Source: Sphingobacterium bovisgrunnientis (GTDB lineage: Bacteria > Bacteroidota > Bacteroidia > Sphingobacteriales > Sphingobacteriaceae). Taken from it: a DNA stretch of 64,000 nucleotides. Position numbers and translations under genes: made by a program. Position 1 is the stretch's first letter. Each line of letters begins with the position of its first letter. The stretch is from positions 90,330 to 154,329 of the forward strand of contig NZ_WUQY01000004.1 of assembly GCF_009829085.1 (NCBI RefSeq). Direction: 5' to 3'. This document shows positions 43,558-51,169 of this stretch, piece after piece. Under the pieces are notes generated by a model. It worked only from the letters and a program-made list of their open reading frames with translations, was not told where the DNA came from and made no database searches.

Positions 43558-44583
43558 TTATTCATTAATGGTGCGCACAGACTTTCTTTCTACGAAGTCA
43601 GCATCTAGCAGAATAGGTGTGGAAGAATACTTTGAGTTTTTGTTGTTGATCATATCTAAAATAGCACTTGAGGAATGTTCAGCAATGGTTTGGATGGGCT
43701 GCGCTATGGATGTAATAGGTACTTCTAAAAAATCTAAATAGGGAGAATTATCTATCGAAACCACGGATACTTGTGTAGGAACTTTCCAATTATTCTCTTT
43801 TAAAGCTTGCAGAACCCCTAATAATATAGTATCACTAAAAGATATGATGGCGGTGGGGGTGGCGCTACTGCTAATCAATTCTCGAGTACTTATATATCCA
43901 TTTTCTGACGTAAATTCTTTACCTCCTATATACGAAAATGCTAAATTATAATCTTTAATAAACTTTTCGTAACCTGCTACACGTGATGCGTTTGAGGAAA
44001 CTTGCGGGTCTCCTTGTATACATGCTATTTTTCGATGACCTCGCGTATAAAGGTAATTCATTAACTTATAGGTGGTCTTATAGTGATTGGTTCTCACATT
44101 TAGATATTTCATTCCAGATATCATACGATCGATGAAGACAATTGGCATATTGAGCTTAGATAGAGCGCTGAAATTGGATTTATCTCCGCAAGGAATTATT
44201 AATAATCCCTCCAAATTTTGTCCAATCAATGATTTCAAATATTTTACCTCATCTTTTGGGTTGTTGTTACAATCGCTAATCAACACCACATAGCCTTTAG
44301 CATAAAGTGTTTTTGTTACAGTACTCGCAATCTGTGAAAAAAAAGGATTATCTAAAGAGGGGAGAAGTAGACCTATGGTTTTACTACGGCTATTTCGTAA
44401 TGTCTTAGCCGCCATATTAGGTATGTAACCTAATTCTTTAGATTTTTGAAGCACGATTTCTTGCGTAGTATTTGCGATTCGATACTTTTCAGATGTTCCA
44501 TTCAATACTCGCGATACCGTAGTTAATGATAAATTCAATGCTTCAGCTATAGTTTTAATCGTTATTTTTCCCAGATTATCCAT
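43558..44583 (-). CDS. LacI family transcriptional regulator
   Basis: This is a 341-residue repressor. The N-terminal LacI HTH ITIKTIAEALNLSLTTVSRVLNG (about residues 7-29, here named by its ends ITIKTIAE and TVSRVLNG) is followed by the hinge helix NMAAKTLRNSRSKTIGLLLP. The periplasmic-binding-protein-like core continues to FVERKSVRTINE. The effector is probably the sugar imported by the downstream porter. It precedes rbsK, and the palindrome at 43500-43519 is its expected target. An operator in front of its own start was not seen. Confidence 0.93.
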   Translation of the reverse strand: MDNLGKITIKTIAEALNLSLTTVSRVLNGTSEKYRIANTTQEIVLQKSKELGYIPNMAAKTLRNSRSKTIGLLLPSLDNPFFSQIASTVTKTLYAKGYVVLISDCNNNPKDEVKYLKSLIGQNLEGLLIIPCGDKSNFSALSKLNMPIVFIDRMISGMKYLNVRTNHYKTTYKLMNYLYTRGHRKIACIQGDPQVSSNASRVAGYEKFIKDYNLAFSYIGGKEFTSENGYISTRELISSSATPTAIISFSDTILLGVLQALKENNWKVPTQVSVVSIDNSPYLDFLEVPITSIAQPIQTIAEHSSSAILDMINNKNSKYSSTPILLDADFVERKSVRTINE

Positions 44584-44953
44584 TTAATTGAACTTGTGTG
44601 ATTTCACATAATATGAATTTCATTAATATTTAAATTTATTTTGTTAAATTGAGCATAATTAAATTTTTTAAAAAAAACAAATCATCAAATTTGTAAATCC
44701 GATTCTTTACCTTGCTCTTCACCTTTCGAAAGTTATATTTAATTAATTATTGTAGGACTTAATTACGTGTGGTACGAAAATTGTTCTGTAAATGATTATT
44801 TGAATTAACATTTTCTTTAAGATTTAATTACATGTATTTTTTTCTTTTGAGTATCACGATTAATAGGTATTTGTGAAATAATTATAGATTAAAATATAAA
44901 ATACTAATAAATTTGAGTACACCTATTGAAAAATTACTAACAAAACTTCAACT
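44584..44953. other. 370-bp very AT-rich divergent region
   Basis: It lies between the LacI gene and a small reading frame. It contains long A/T runs and a TAAATTTG box at 44908-44915 that could drive the small frame. No hairpin or operator-like palindrome of note was seen. Confidence 0.45.
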
Positions 44954-45106
44954 ATGAAACAATTTCTACTTTGCGTAGCAATGCTATTATGTTCTATTTT
45001 TATGTATATAGTTGTAACTATACTTGAAACTAGCACATTCCAAAAAACTGCACAATTAAATAGGACTCAGAGCATAATAGGAGATCTTTCTGTATCCGAC
45101 AAATAA
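44954..45106 (+). CDS. small membrane-anchored or exported peptide (50 residues)
   Basis: The frame MKQFLLCVAMLLCSIFMYIV continues to TQSIIGDLSVSDK and TAA at 45104. Residues 4-24 form a hydrophobic segment that could be a signal anchor or a transmembrane helix; the rest is polar. A TAAATTTG promoter box lies 38 bases upstream, and a hairpin starts at the stop codon. It may be a real small protein or the start of a decayed exported protein. No family is recognised. Confidence 0.45.
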   Translation: MKQFLLCVAMLLCSIFMYIVVTILETSTFQKTAQLNRTQSIIGDLSVSDK

Positions 45107-45107
45107 A

Positions 45108-45128
45108 AAACCTGCTCGAGGCAGGTTT
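45108..45128. terminator. terminator downstream of the M1 peptidase gene
   Basis: AAACCTGC pairs with GCAGGTTT around TCGAG. On the reverse strand it is followed by a T run (GGTTTTTTATTT), so it ends the peptidase mRNA; on the forward strand it follows the small frame. Confidence 0.75.
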
Positions 45129-45131
45129 CTC

Positions 45132-46994
45132 TTACTTAATCTCTTTTATATTATCGCTTGCTTCTATATCGGCTAAACGTTGGGTAGGATCTATCGTAAC
45201 TTTAGCAATACCTTTTGCAGCTTGGAATGCGTATGTTGGTTTAGTCCAAAACCAATCTTCTAATACGGTGCGCTTCACGCCAGTGTAGATCGTATAATCT
45301 TCTGTTGGTTTTTCTCCCCGCATTTCACGAAGTGGAATATAGAATAATTCTTTTGAACCATCCTTGTATTCCACCAAAATATCTAATGGCATCGCCATAT
45401 CAGATTTATTGCGAATCACAATATTATTGTCGGAAACACTTTCCACCGCATAATCGATCTTACGCGTCGTGTTGATAAATAAGTTGAAATACCACTTCAA
45501 ATTAATTCCTGAAACTTCTTCCGCTACACGCTTGAAATCATTAGGCGTAGGGTGTTTGAACTTCCATTGTTCATAGAATTTCAAAAAAGTTTTCTCTAAG
45601 TTTTGTTGACCAATAATATAGCCCAATTGTTCAGCTAATACCGCACCCTTATTGTAGGCTTGATTTGAATATCCATAGTTGGTATTGTAATAATCAGCCA
45701 ACAAACTCATTGGCTCTTCTTTTCCCGACAAAGCCAAGCGGTAATATGCACGGTAAGGCTCAATCATTGGATTCGTTGCGACAGCGCCTTTCTTATCAAA
45801 TATATGCTGCATACCCAGCTCTTCGATGTATGAAGTAAATCCTTCGTCGAACCATTCGTCCACCGTTTCGTTGATACCAAACATATGCTGATACCATGAA
45901 TGTGCCACTTCGTGGAATATCACGTTTACTAAGCTTTTCAGATTACGACCACCGGTAACCAACGTCATCGTTCCGTATTCCATACCGCCATCACCACCTT
46001 GTACGATCGTGTAAGTAGGCCAAGGGTATTCGCCAAAACGTGTTGATGTGAAATCAAAAAACTCTTTCGAAAAGCCTAAAGCTTGCGTCCAATTCGAAAT
46101 AACGTCTTTATTACTTGGAATATATACTGCGTATATCTTAACACCTCCTGCCGAAGCTGTAGAATCAACCACAAATTTAGGGTCCGCACCCCAAGCAAAG
46201 TCGTGAATCTTCTCCGCCTTGAAACGCCATGATGCCTTGTTATTTTTAGTCTTAATCTTTGCTTTATTTACGTAGCCTTTTACCTCATTTGGATTTTGTA
46301 ATACACCTGATGCACCCACCACATAATCTTTATGCAAATGAATAGTCACATCAAAATCTCCGAAAGGTGCAATAAATTCACGGCCTACATATTCATCCAA
46401 ATGCCATCCAAATTCATCAAAATGTGCCATCTTCGGGTACCATTGCGCCATTGAAAATGCTACACCCTCTTTGGAATTACGACCACTACGACGTATTTGT
46501 TCGGGTACTTGTGCTTTCCATTCCAACTCAAAAGTAGTTTTAGAACCATCTGCTAATGCAGTAGGCAATGTCACTTCTAAGATTGTACCATCAACTTTGA
46601 AGTTCGCGACAGAGCCATTCACTTTGATCGAAGAAATCTTTTGGTAACCAATCTGCTCCGGAGTCAGTTGCGAGATACGACTTTGGTAAACTGGCTTTTC
46701 CTTCGTGCCCAAATTTTTTACCATACGTGCGTCTGGATCTGCAATAGATACCAATCGATTGTCCATCATACTTCCCGGTTGAAAGGCATTGAAGTACAAA
46801 TGAAAATAAACTTTTGAAAGAGACTGTCCGGAATTATTGCCATATACCAATGTCATTTTACCATCGTATTTGTAATCCTTTTCATTGACATCAATATCCA
46901 TCTTGTATTGAACATCTTGCTGCCAATACCCCTTTCGCTGCGCAAAAGTTGATGCTGATAAAAGGACACACAGGAGAAGTGCAAAGTATTTCAT
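45132..46994 (-). CDS. secreted M1 family metallopeptidase (aminopeptidase N-like)
   Basis: This is a 620-residue exported zinc peptidase with signal peptide MKYFALLLCVLLSASTFAQ. The substrate-binding GGDGGMEYGTMTL replaces the classical GxMEN. The zinc site is FHEVAHSWYQHMFGINETVDEWFDEGF (named by its ends), with HEVAH at about residue 360 and the distal Glu in DEGF. A C-terminal domain of about 100 residues follows. It probably trims peptides in the periplasm. It is alone on its strand. Confidence 0.93.
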   Translation of the reverse strand: MKYFALLLCVLLSASTFAQRKGYWQQDVQYKMDIDVNEKDYKYDGKMTLVYGNNSGQSLSKVYFHLYFNAFQPGSMMDNRLVSIADPDARMVKNLGTKEKPVYQSRISQLTPEQIGYQKISSIKVNGSVANFKVDGTILEVTLPTALADGSKTTFELEWKAQVPEQIRRSGRNSKEGVAFSMAQWYPKMAHFDEFGWHLDEYVGREFIAPFGDFDVTIHLHKDYVVGASGVLQNPNEVKGYVNKAKIKTKNNKASWRFKAEKIHDFAWGADPKFVVDSTASAGGVKIYAVYIPSNKDVISNWTQALGFSKEFFDFTSTRFGEYPWPTYTIVQGGDGGMEYGTMTLVTGGRNLKSLVNVIFHEVAHSWYQHMFGINETVDEWFDEGFTSYIEELGMQHIFDKKGAVATNPMIEPYRAYYRLALSGKEEPMSLLADYYNTNYGYSNQAYNKGAVLAEQLGYIIGQQNLEKTFLKFYEQWKFKHPTPNDFKRVAEEVSGINLKWYFNLFINTTRKIDYAVESVSDNNIVIRNKSDMAMPLDILVEYKDGSKELFYIPLREMRGEKPTEDYTIYTGVKRTVLEDWFWTKPTYAFQAAKGIAKVTIDPTQRLADIEASDNIKEIK

Positions 46995-47026
46995 AAATCA
47001 AAGTAGTAGTTTAAAAAATAAAATTA

Positions 47027-47058
47027 GGGATTTATCGCTTGGAGCGACAAATCCCTTT
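47027..47058 (-). terminator. terminator downstream of the DUF983 gene
   Basis: On the reverse strand AGGGATTTGTCGCT pairs with AGCGATAAATCCCT around CCA (one mismatch) and is followed by AT-rich sequence. Confidence 0.75.
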
Positions 47059-47092
47059 TATATTGTTACAAAATAAACGAATAATACGCGTA

Positions 47093-47506
47093 TTAAGCTT
47101 CTTTTTTCCTCAAAAAGTATTTTTCTTGAAATTTGAATTGTGGTGTCAGCCAATACATCAGCACAATTCTCGAATAACGGTAATTAAAAGGCGCAAGTAG
47201 AATAGCCACGGCAACCGCAACAGATAAATACAACCATGGAGATTCCAAATTTCCTGTCAAAACATAGGTTCCTACACATGATGCTACCAATTGAGCTACT
47301 ATAAAAGCATAACTCACGTACATCGCTACATAGAAGTAGCCCGGCTCTTTCTCAAATTTTAAATCACAATGTGGGCACTGCTCGTACATCTTCTTCGATT
47401 TGAAACTCAATAATGGCGCTCTAAACATGTTGCCCTTTCTACAACGAGGGCATTTTCCATCTATGGCACTCTTAATTTCACTAGGTATTGTATATTCTGT
47501 AGACAT
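47093..47506 (-). CDS. DUF983 family membrane protein with zinc-ribbon-like motif
   Basis: This is a 137-residue protein. The N-terminal KCPRCRKGNMF and EQCPHCDLKFE form a four-cysteine zinc-ribbon-like module (about residues 18-50). EKEPGYFYVAMYVSYAFIVAQ leads into two or three membrane helices. This is the DUF983 pattern of Bacteroidota and alphaproteobacteria. Function unknown; proximity to respiratory genes in other genomes has been noted for the family, but nothing here supports it. The AraC gene lies 20 bp upstream on the same strand. Confidence 0.9.
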   Translation of the reverse strand: MSTEYTIPSEIKSAIDGKCPRCRKGNMFRAPLLSFKSKKMYEQCPHCDLKFEKEPGYFYVAMYVSYAFIVAQLVASCVGTYVLTGNLESPWLYLSVAVAVAILLAPFNYRYSRIVLMYWLTPQFKFQEKYFLRKKEA

Positions 47507-47526
47507 AGTATATGTATTTCTTAATG

Positions 47527-48375
47527 TTATATGTGTTTTCTAAATTCTTCTGGAGTCACGCCCACTGCTTTCTTAAAAAACTTTGTAAAATACGAATTAT
47601 CGTTAAAATTCAGCTCATAAGCTATTTCAGCAACGGAGTAGTCTTTTATTACCAGGAGACGCTTTGCTTCCAAAATTACGCGGTCGCGAATCAGCTCGCC
47701 GGCGGATTGACCCAACAGCTCTTTGCAAAGTGCGTTTAAGTGATTGGGAGTAATGTACAATAATGCTGCATATTCTTTGGGAAGACGTAATGACGTGAAA
47801 TTTGATTCTATCAGATTCAAAAAATTACGCAACAAGGTATGATTATACGCATTTGTATCTTGAGTCACAGATGGCACACGTCGGGAATTCAACAGATTAA
47901 ATAGGTAATACAATGAGCTTGATACAAATTCCTTCTGCATGCTATCCTTAGCAAGACGTTCTAGAATTTGTAAAACTAAAGATCTGTCCTCTTCATTCAC
48001 GACAAATACTTCATCTCTGACCAATCCAGAGAAAAACGATAATGTCGTCAGATAATCGGAACGCAACAATACATTTTTAAATAAATCCTTATGAAAATTC
48101 ACTACATAGCCCTGCATATCCCCTTCGAATTCCCAGGTATGAATCTGTCCCGGCGACATAAAATAGATTTGCCAAGGCTCTATCACGAACTTTTCAAAAT
48201 CTATCGTATGTGATCCTTGTCCTGCTATGAATAACACAAAATGGTAAAAATTATGGCGATGTGGAAATACAAGATTCGAATTTCGTTCCAAATAATCCGC
48301 TAGGCTCTCAATCATAATATCTTGATTAAGCCCATCAGACACTACACATTGCGCTATAACAGGAACTTTTGCCAT
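47527..48375 (-). CDS. AraC family transcriptional regulator
   Basis: This is a 282-residue regulator started at ATG 48375 (MAKVPVIAQCVV). The N-terminal cupin-like AraC ligand domain (about residues 20-100) contains FPHRHNFYHFVLFI and MSPGQIHTWEFEGDMQGYV. The C-terminal double HTH includes DYSVAEIAYELNFNDNSYFTKFF and KAVGVTPEEFRKHI. A TATCTTTG promoter box ends 6 bases before the ATG, so the leader is about 3 nt. Its target is not evident; the DUF983 gene is next in the same direction. Confidence 0.9.
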   Translation of the reverse strand: MAKVPVIAQCVVSDGLNQDIMIESLADYLERNSNLVFPHRHNFYHFVLFIAGQGSHTIDFEKFVIEPWQIYFMSPGQIHTWEFEGDMQGYVVNFHKDLFKNVLLRSDYLTTLSFFSGLVRDEVFVVNEEDRSLVLQILERLAKDSMQKEFVSSSLYYLFNLLNSRRVPSVTQDTNAYNHTLLRNFLNLIESNFTSLRLPKEYAALLYITPNHLNALCKELLGQSAGELIRDRVILEAKRLLVIKDYSVAEIAYELNFNDNSYFTKFFKKAVGVTPEEFRKHI

Positions 48376-48381
48376 TGTACA

Positions 48382-48389
48382 CAAAGATA
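48382..48389 (-). promoter_or_regulatory. -7 promoter box TATCTTTG for the AraC gene
   Basis: The reverse strand reads TATCTTTG and ends 6 bases before the ATG at 48375, an almost leaderless arrangement. Confidence 0.5.
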
Positions 48390-48535
48390 CTTTGAATACA
48401 CCATTAATTATGGTAGTATTAATGTAATTAATGGTACTTTTTATGGATAAGTAAATAATGCCACAGTTTGTATGGCTGTTTCATTAAATACTCAGGATTA
48501 AAAAAAGTTTATGCACATTCCACACAGGTACGAAC

Positions 48536-48660
48536 AATGTCGCCTTAGTGGATTGGCAATAGCAAGAAGGGTGTGACTTTGTGATAATCCGGTAAAGCGA
48601 CGAGGTTTTGGTTAATTTTTTCGATAAAAAAAGTAACTGCCTGCCCGGCAAGAGGGCTTA
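48536..48660 (+). repeat. structured intergenic repeat, copy 1
   Basis: This element of about 125 bp shares AATGTCGCCTTAG, CGGTA-AGCGACGAG, TTTCGATAAAAA, TGCCTGCCCGGCA and AGAGGGCT with copy 2. It folds as GTCGC/GCGAC enclosing a second stem that includes GGATT/AATCC. A separate hairpin GTTA...TAAC with an A/T stem follows. Paired bases differ in compensated ways from copy 2. Confidence 0.8.
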
Positions 48661-48705
48661 TCAATAAACCTAAGAAATTCAACATTTCTTACTAACTTTA
48701 ACCCA

Positions 48706-49257
48706 ATGTCGCTACACAAAGACCCCGAACTCAAAGCAGCTGTTCTTAGCCTTCCTCCGAAGGAGAAAGATAAATTGTTGGTGCGCTTAATCAGCAAAGA
48801 CAAAATGCTGATCAAACAACTGCACTTCCAATTACTGGAAGATAAATTTGATTTGGAAGAACGCATTAATGCCTTACGTGAACGACTTAATGAGTTATTA
48901 GCACCCAATCGTTCGGGTATAAAGAATGTCGCGATGTATTCCCATTACCGCGCGTTGACCGTGTTGCTACGACAAGCCAGCGGTATGATCAATGAGCACG
49001 AGAAGGTGACGAAAGATAAATTTAGCGAAGCTGAATTTCGCTTGTTGATTCTAGAACGTGCTTTCGAACATTATCCTGCCTTATTTCACAAAGCCTATGT
49101 CGCTGCTGCTGACAAATTGCAGCGCTATGTAGCCGCACGCCTTAAAACGACTTTCAACAAATACGATAAACTTCACGAAGACCTTCAATTTGATCTAAAA
49201 GAGTCATACGAAAAGGTTCTTGCTTTTGCAGAAGAGCAAGGCTTAATGATAAGCTAA
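48706..49257 (+). CDS. unknown cytoplasmic helical protein bracketed by repeats
   Basis: This is a 183-residue, strongly charged and mostly helical protein. It contains LSLPPKEKDKLLVRLISKDK at residues 14-33 and FDLEERINALRERLNELL (coiled-coil-like, about 48-65). The remainder, ALTVLLRQASGMINEH and RLLILERAFEHYPALFHKAY, is also helical. No catalytic motif, cysteine, signal or membrane segment is visible. I recall similar unnamed proteins in Sphingobacteriaceae. It is flanked on both sides by copies of a structured repeat in the same orientation. A TAACTTTA box 5 bases before the ATG implies a near-leaderless mRNA. Confidence 0.75.
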   Translation: MSLHKDPELKAAVLSLPPKEKDKLLVRLISKDKMLIKQLHFQLLEDKFDLEERINALRERLNELLAPNRSGIKNVAMYSHYRALTVLLRQASGMINEHEKVTKDKFSEAEFRLLILERAFEHYPALFHKAYVAAADKLQRYVAARLKTTFNKYDKLHEDLQFDLKESYEKVLAFAEEQGLMIS

Positions 49258-49674
49258 AATCATTTTAGTCTTAAGCTCTGTCTCTGTGCACTGTTCTTAT
49301 AGAACATCTGTTCGGAATAAAAAAGTCAATAATACTATTTCTTACAATCAAATTATTGCACTATTCTTTGTTGTGCATTAAATGTCGCCTTAGCGAGTTG
49401 CCATTTGTAAGGATGGTATAGCGATGTGGCAACTCGGTACAGCGACGAGCTTTGCCTACTTTTGCGATAAAAAGTAGGATGCCTGCCCGGCATAGAGGGC
49501 TATGAAAACATAATCATTTAACCGAATCTCTTTCCCTCCTTCTAAATATTTTTACCGATTTCTATTCCATTTTCACCGAAAATCTGCCTCTACTGGTCGA
49601 AACAGCATTTCGTAGCCCACGTAACTGCTATACCTTTGTCATAACAAAACACCAGAAATTAAAATATAAAAGTT
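49258..49674. other. intergenic region with structured repeat copy 2
   Basis: This 417-bp gap holds repeat copy 2 at 49381-49502. The remaining 170 bp before the next gene are AT-rich and include no clear feature. Confidence 0.6.
49381..49502 (+). repeat. structured intergenic repeat, copy 2
   Basis: This 122-bp element has the same orientation as copy 1. Its stems are more regular: GTCGC/GCGAC outside, CGAGTTGCCA (49394-49403) perfectly paired with TGGCAACTCG (49427-49436), then a hairpin CCTACTTTT (49455-49463)/AAAAGTAGG (49470-49478) with loop GCGATA. The 3' end is TGCCTGCCCGGCA. Confidence 0.85.
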
Positions 49675-50100
49675 ATGAAAAGAAATATAAAAACAATCGC
49701 AGTAGCAGTTATCACATTAGTATCAACTGTTTTTTACGCTCACGCTGATAGCAAACCTTATAAAGAATTGAACAGCAAAGAAGTTGTCATGAACTATGTA
49801 GGCGCATCTTTGTTGGGGAGTTCAGAATACACTAAAGAAATGTTTGCTGACAACTTTGAATACAGCAATAGTGCTAACAACGAGAAATTTGGCAAGAAAG
49901 AATACGTAAACTATTTGAAATCTGTCAAAGACTTAAAATATAACTCCACACAAACTATTGAAATCGTAGATCAGGTAGGTAGCACGTCGATCAGCAAAGT
50001 GACTATGGATTTCGGTACGTTCAAAAGAGTAGACTACATTACACTGATCCAATCTGCAGAAGGCTGGAAAATTAATAAAGTCGTAACGACTTATCCATAG
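49675..50100 (+). CDS. secreted NTF2-like (putative lumazine-binding) protein
   Basis: This is a 141-residue exported protein with a signal peptide of about 24 residues ending in VFYAHA. The mature domain fits the NTF2-like putative lumazine-binding family: EVVMNYVGASLLGSSEY, MFADNFEYSNSAN, then strands ending in AEGWKINKVVTTYP. Members fold as a cone-shaped alpha+beta barrel; most have unknown ligands. It has its own terminator. Confidence 0.85.
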   Translation: MKRNIKTIAVAVITLVSTVFYAHADSKPYKELNSKEVVMNYVGASLLGSSEYTKEMFADNFEYSNSANNEKFGKKEYVNYLKSVKDLKYNSTQTIEIVDQVGSTSISKVTMDFGTFKRVDYITLIQSAEGWKINKVVTTYP

Positions 50101-50127
50101 GTACTGGGTAATTTTTGTTTAGTATGA

Positions 50128-50155
50128 AAGTCTGCAGGAGTGCAGACTTTTTTTA
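50128..50155 (+). terminator. terminator of the NTF2-like gene
   Basis: AAGTCTGC pairs with GCAGACTT and is followed by a run of T residues. Confidence 0.88.
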
Positions 50156-50311
50156 TTTGTAGCATTCTTCCCAGATTTTGTTACAAAAGATGTGCAATAC
50201 CAGTCCAAAAACACAAATGGACAACATTTGCCTAAATTGTCTCAAAATGATACACATTTGGCAAGGTTTGGCACAGATTGTACTTTGTTGACAAACCTAA
50301 CTTTTCAGGGG

Positions 50312-50389
50312 TTTGTTCGGATCTCCTTCGGGTCGGCTTCGGGTCGGCTTCGGAAAAATGGCATTTTTTCCGAACAACTTCCGAACAAA
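50312..50389. repeat. nested inverted-repeat element with TTCGG units
   Basis: An outer pair TTTGTTCGGA (50312-50321)/TCCGAACAAA (50380-50389) encloses CTTCGGGTCGG repeated in tandem. An inner hairpin TTCGGAAAAA (50349-50358)/TTTTTCCGAA (50365-50374) lies inside it. It is non-coding and more GC-rich than its surroundings. It looks like a palindromic intergenic repeat rather than a terminator. Confidence 0.8.
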
Positions 50390-50495
50390 GCCCAAATAGA
50401 GCCCTAAGAAGATGTGAATTTGAGGCGACTTAGCTGCGATGCGAAATTTTGAAATTTGGAAGATTTATACTTATTTTCAAGAGATTGAGGAATAC

Positions 50496-50503
50496 TATCT
50501 TTG
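50496..50503 (+). promoter_or_regulatory. orphan -7 promoter box TATCTTTG
   Basis: This exact TAnnTTTG match has TTTT about 18 bases upstream, but no gene starts within 230 bp downstream on this strand. It could drive a small RNA or be chance or a remnant. Confidence 0.3.
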
Positions 50504-50559
50504 TGTGTATATATATTAAGATTGTATGTTCTTGTTCTACAAATTCTTTTTGTGAATAT

Positions 50560-50612
50560 CCATGTTGATAACAATATCCTCCGCCTAACAAACACCTTTG
50601 ACAAGGAGCAAC
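50560..50612 (-). pseudogene. relic of a zinc-motif (DUF5763-like) gene
   Basis: In one reverse frame this stretch reads VAPCQRCLLGGGYCYQHG. It matches the C-terminal motif of the intact gene at 51170-51568 (GGSCQRRVVGDGYCYQHR). The frame has a stop shortly upstream (TAA before AAAGTTGCT) and no start, so it is a fragment. Confidence 0.6.
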
Positions 50613-50664
50613 TTTTTAAGAGAATCTACTATTGTACAATTGTCTTGTCGAACGAAATAAAGTG

Positions 50665-50708
50665 AAATGAGAATTTCACACTGTCATATTGAACCTAGTG
50701 AAATAACT
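50665..50708 (+). repeat. left 44-bp direct repeat of the GIY-YIG unit
   Basis: It matches 51060-51103 at about 39 of 44 positions. The shared core is CTGTCATATTGAAC and AGTGAAATA. Confidence 0.8.
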
Positions 50709-50739
50709 AAAATCATTATTACAGTAAATCAGAATCATT

Positions 50740-51036
50740 ATGATACATAACTATTTTGTATATATCCTTACCAATGCAAATCGATCAGTTTTGTACATTG
50801 GTGTTACTAATGACATACAAACAAGATTGTATGAACATTATATTGATTCTCAAACTACTAAACGCCATTTCACAGGAAAATACAATGTATACTACTTAAT
50901 TTATTGGGAAAGATATCACAATATAAATGATGCAATAGATAGAGAAAAAGAATTAAAAGGTTGGCGCAGAAGTAAAAAAGAAGAATTAATAAATGTCTTT
51001 AATCCATCATGGATATTTCTTAATGATGAGGTCTGA
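50740..51036 (+). CDS. stand-alone GIY-YIG domain endonuclease-like protein
   Basis: This is a 98-residue protein consisting of one GIY-YIG domain. The diagnostic tyrosines are in NYFVYILTN (about residues 4-12) and LYIGVTNDIQTRLYEH (18-33), and the conserved Glu is in AIDREKELKGWRRSKKEELI (66-85). Family members cut DNA and include UvrC, homing endonucleases and many uncharacterised bacterial singletons. It has no fused DNA-binding domain. Two 44-bp direct repeats bracket the gene, which suggests a small mobile or repeat-associated unit. Confidence 0.92.
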   Translation: MIHNYFVYILTNANRSVLYIGVTNDIQTRLYEHYIDSQTTKRHFTGKYNVYYLIYWERYHNINDAIDREKELKGWRRSKKEELINVFNPSWIFLNDEV

Positions 51037-51059
51037 TTTATAGATTTCTCCTATCGTCG

Positions 51060-51103
51060 AAATGACAATTTCAAACTGTCATATTGAACAAAGTGAAATA
51101 TCT
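51060..51103 (+). repeat. right 44-bp direct repeat of the GIY-YIG unit
   Basis: It is a near copy of 50665-50708. Together with TAGATTTCTC and TCGAAATGACA just upstream it forms an imperfect palindrome of the AGATTTCTC/TCGAAATGAC type seen again at 55774-55840. Confidence 0.75.
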
Positions 51104-51169
51104 AGAAATTATAACAATTTGAACTAATTACATACAATGCACGTAGAGGTTGACACAGAAGAAAAAAAA

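Larger units (their letters stand above)
48376..48705. other. intergenic region with structured repeat copy 1
   Basis: This 330-bp gap holds the AraC promoter at its left end and repeat copy 1 at 48536-48660. A TAACTTTA box at 48693-48700 lies just before the next gene. Confidence 0.6.
50101..50739. other. 639-bp accessory intergenic region
   Basis: From left to right it holds a terminator, a short-repeat stretch around CAAATGGACAACATTTG (50214-50230), the nested inverted-repeat element at 50312-50389, an orphan TATCTTTG box at 50496-50503, a reverse-strand relic of a zinc-motif gene at 50560-50612, and the left direct repeat of the GIY-YIG unit at 50665-50708. Confidence 0.65.

Noticed and set aside
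50192..50407. Forward reading frame of 71 codons
   Set aside because: It crosses the nested inverted-repeat element and has no family-like sequence.
50404..50604. Reverse reading frame of 66 codons
   Set aside because: The coding signal in this stretch is in another reverse frame, the zinc-motif relic; this frame is an overlap artefact.
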